Below are positions 14,038 through 16,337 of a stretch of DNA of 16,337 bases, one piece after another. Under the pieces are notes generated by a model. That model was not told the origin of the DNA and made no database searches. It worked only from the letters and a program-made list of their open reading frames with translations. This DNA is from Gammaproteobacteria bacterium (GTDB lineage: Bacteria; Pseudomonadota; Gammaproteobacteria; Chromatiales; Chromatiaceae). The position numbers and the translations under genes are program-made. The stretch lies in assembly GCA_015231665.1 (NCBI GenBank), contig JADGBD010000001.1, positions 1 to 16,337 on the forward strand, given 5' to 3'. Position 1 is the first letter of the stretch. Every line of letters starts with the position of its first letter.

Positions 14038-16337
14038 GAAAAGAATGCTAATCAACGCCACCCAGCCGGAAGAGCTGCGGGTGGCCATCGTCGATGGCCA
14101 AAAACTCTTCAATCTGGATATAGAACACCCTGGACGGGAACAGAAAAAGGCCAATGTCTACAAAGGCCGCATCACCCGGGTTGAACCCAGCCTGGAAGCC
14201 GCTTTCGTCGAATACGGCGCCGAGCGCCACGGCTTTCTGCCCCTCAAAGAGGTCGCCCGCAGCTACTTCAGCAGCGAGGTTGACAGCCCCAGCCGCGCCA
14301 ACGTCAAAGAGGTGGTCAAGGAAGGCAGCGAGGTCATAATCCAGGTCGAAAAGGAAGAGCGCGGCAACAAGGGCGCCGCCCTGACCACCTTCGTCTCCCT
14401 CGCCGGCCGCTACCTCGTGTTGATGCCCAACAACCCCCGCGCCGGTGGCGTCTCCCGCCGCATCGAGGGCGATGATCGCAACGAGCTGCGCGAGGCCATG
14501 AGCCTGCTCGACATCCCCGAAGGCATGGGCCTGATCGTGCGCACCGCCGGCATCGGCAAGAACGCCGAGGAATTGCAGTGGGACCTCAACTACCTGCTGC
14601 AGCTGTGGGAGGCGATCGAACGCTCCGCCAGCGGCAAGCCGGCGCCCTTCCTCATCTACCAGGAAAGCGACATCATCATCCGCTCGATCCGTGACCATCT
14701 GCGCGCGGACATCGGCGAAATCATCATCGACCAGCCGGATTACCATTCCCAGGCCGCCGCCTTCATCCAGCAGGTGATGCCGGACTACAGCCGCAAGTTG
14801 CGCCTCTACACCGACGAGGTGCCCCTGTTCAGCCGTTACCAGATCGAGATGCAGATCGAATCGGCCTACCAGCGTGAGCTGCGCCTGCCCTCAGGCGGCG
14901 CCATCGTCATCGATCACACCGAGGCGCTGACCTCGGTGGACGTCAACTCCGCCCGCGCCACCAAGGGCGCGGACATCGAAGCAACCGCGCTGAAGACCAA
15001 CCTGGAAGCGGCCGACGAAATCGCCCGCCAGCTGCGCCTGCGCGACCTCGGCGGCCTGTTCGTCATCGACTTCATTGACATGACCCCGGCGCGCAACCAG
15101 CGCGAGGTGGAAAATCGCCTCAAAGACGCCCTCAAGCACGACCGTGCACGGGTGCAGATCGGCCGCATCTCCCGCTTCGGCCTACTGGAGATGTCGCGTC
15201 AGCGTCTGCGCCCCTCCCTCGGCGAGGCCACTCAGCTCACCTGCCCGCGCTGCAGCGGCCACGGCAGCATCCGCAGCGTGGCCTCTCTGGCCCTGTCGGT
15301 GCTGCGCCTGATCGAAGAAGACGCGATGAAGGACAACACCGGCCGCATCATTGCCCAGCTGCCGGTGCAGGTCGCTACCTTCCTGCTCAATGAAAAGCGC
15401 GCAGCGATTGCCGCCATCGAACAGCGCCAGGACGTGCAGGTGGTGCTGGTGCCCAATACCCAGCTGGAGACGCCGCACTTCAAGATCGATCGCCAGCGCG
15501 CCACCGACATCGCCCAGGAAGAAGACGAGCGCCGCAGCTACGAGATGGTCGAGGATATCGAAGAGACCAGCGAGACCGGCGTTACCGAGCCCAAGCGCTT
15601 CGAACAGCCCATGGTCAAGGCCATCAGCCACACCACCCCGGCACCGGTGCGCGCCGAGCCCGAATTGGTCGAGCAGCCCAGCGAATCGCCTGTACCCAAG
15701 GCCAAATCCGGTTTCCTCAAGCGCCTGCTGGGGATGTTCATCAGCGAGGAAGAAAACCGCGCCAAGGAGGCCCAGGCCGAAGCCGCCAAGCAGGAGGAAG
15801 AGCGCGAGCAACGCCGCAACGATGACAACCGCCGCAACAGCAGGCCGCGTCGCGGACCGCGCGCCGCCCGGCCGCAAGACAGGGACAGAAATCGTGACGG
15901 CAACAAAGAGGCTGCCCGCGACAGCAAAGATAGCAGCAGAGACAGCGACCGCGACAAAAACCGGGACAAGGCGCCGGATCGGGAACGGGGAGAACGGCCA
16001 GATCGGGACCGGGATCGGGAGCGCGATGCCGAACGCGAAACCAACGACAACCAGAAACTGCCGGCCAAGCGCACCATCAGCAGCCGTAATCGCAACGACG
16101 AGCCCAAGCCGGTTGCGGAAAAGCGCCAGGCCGAGGCTGAGCCGAATTCAGCCGCAGTGCCAGCGCCGGGTGCCACCACAGAAGCCGGTGAGGAGCAGCA
16201 GGTCGAACCCCAGCGCAAGAGCCGCCGCGGTCGTCGCGGTGGCCGTCGCCGTCGCGGCAGCCGCAGCGAGGGCCAGACCGAACTGCAGGGAGCTGAACAG
16301 GACGATAGCCAGTTCGATGACGGGGACGATGACGCCA
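14036..16337 (+). CDS. rne: Ribonuclease E (3'-truncated by window end)
   Basis: The endoribonuclease scaffold of the RNA degradosome; 767 residues are present and no stop is reached. The N-terminus ([20 protein letters not shown]) matches E. coli RNase E. An S1 domain spans about 36-118. The DNase I-like catalytic part has D302 and N304 (SVDVNSAR) and D345 (VIDFIDM), equivalent to E. coli D303, N305 and D346. The Zn-link CPRC lies at 403-406. A short amphipathic helix at about 558-569 ([12 protein letters not shown]) corresponds to the membrane-targeting segment. The rest is disordered, with an Arg/Asp/Glu-rich tract at about 615-675 and a Gly/Arg basic patch at about 727-746 resembling RNA-binding AR regions. 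Enolase, helicase and PNPase docking sites would lie in or beyond this tail. Separated from divergent rluC by the inserted module. Confidence 0.97.
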   Translation, partial: MKRMLINATQPEELRVAIVDGQKLFNLDIEHPGREQKKANVYKGRITRVEPSLEAAFVEYGAERHGFLPLKEVARSYFSSEVDSPSRANVKEVVKEGSEVIIQVEKEERGNKGAALTTFVSLAGRYLVLMPNNPRAGGVSRRIEGDDRNELREAMSLLDIPEGMGLIVRTAGIGKNAEELQWDLNYLLQLWEAIERSASGKPAPFLIYQESDIIIRSIRDHLRADIGEIIIDQPDYHSQAAAFIQQVMPDYSRKLRLYTDEVPLFSRYQIEMQIESAYQRELRLPSGGAIVIDHTEALTSVDVNSARATKGADIEATALKTNLEAADEIARQLRLRDLGGLFVIDFIDMTPARNQREVENRLKDALKHDRARVQIGRISRFGLLEMSRQRLRPSLGEATQLTCPRCSGHGSIRSVASLALSVLRLIEEDAMKDNTGRIIAQLPVQVATFLLNEKRAAIAAIEQRQDVQVVLVPNTQLETPHFKIDRQRATDIAQEEDERRSYEMVEDIEETSETGVTEPKRFEQPMVKAISHTTPAPVRAEPELVEQPSESPVPKAKSGFLKRLLGMFISEEENRAKEAQAEAAKQEEEREQRRNDDNRRNSRPRRGPRAARPQDRDRNRDGNKEAARDSKDSSRDSDRDKNRDKAPDRERGERPDRDRDRERDAERETNDNQKLPAKRTISSRNRNDEPKPVAEKRQAEAEPNSAAVPAPGATTEAGEEQQVEPQRKSRRGRRGGRRRRGSRSEGQTELQGAEQDDSQFDDGDDDA

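Noticed and set aside
1..16337. CRISPR arrays, tRNA/rRNA genes, transposases, phage or toxin-antitoxin genes
   Set aside because: No regularly spaced repeats, no cloverleaf or rRNA-like sequence, and no such protein motifs were seen on either strand.

Overview
The window is GC-rich chromosomal DNA of a gammaproteobacterium. The best anchors are rne (RNase E), rluC, a HAD phosphatase gene and a short-form sppA. In Pseudomonas and relatives these sit together, with rne divergent from rluC-HAD-sppA. The intergenic repeat styles resemble those of environmental, Chromatiales-like gammaproteobacteria, but I cannot name a genus. There are no transposases, phage genes, CRISPR arrays, rRNAs or tRNAs.

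Layout. 1-734: a bacteriohemerythrin gene, then a 240-bp gap built from four kinds of short repeat. 735-3619 (minus strand): rluC, a HAD hydrolase gene and sppA, with a 290-bp repeat-bearing gap between rluC and the HAD gene. 3705-8049 (plus): a ModA-like substrate-binding lipoprotein followed by a 1163-residue hybrid histidine kinase that starts at TTG (two TM segments, helical periplasmic domain, two PAS, HisKA, HATPase, REC, HPt). 8046-10951 (minus): a histidine kinase and an NtrC-family sigma-54 activator in an ATGA-overlapping operon; its last codon overlaps the stop of the hybrid kinase. 11393-13596 (plus): a small unknown protein translationally coupled to a SulP anion transporter with a STAS domain. 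13657 to the end: a sigma-70-type promoter, a roughly 344-nt structured leader and a 3'-truncated rne.

The most interesting part is 3705-13596. It lies between rluC and rne, which are usually adjacent, and looks like a self-contained anion-sensing and transport module. The gap between the kinase operon and the unknown-sulP operon carries two divergent -24/-12 elements, one facing each operon (TGGC-N8-ATGCA on minus, TGGC-N7-TTGCT on plus), with an IHF-like site and two inverted repeats that could be enhancers. A sigma-54 activator is encoded in one of these operons. My working model is that the binding protein and hybrid kinase sense a periplasmic anion, that the signal converges with the second kinase on the NtrC-type regulator, and that this drives the SulP operon and its own genes. 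The ligand is unknown; the promoters, the wiring and the anion theme are inferences from sequence and gene order.
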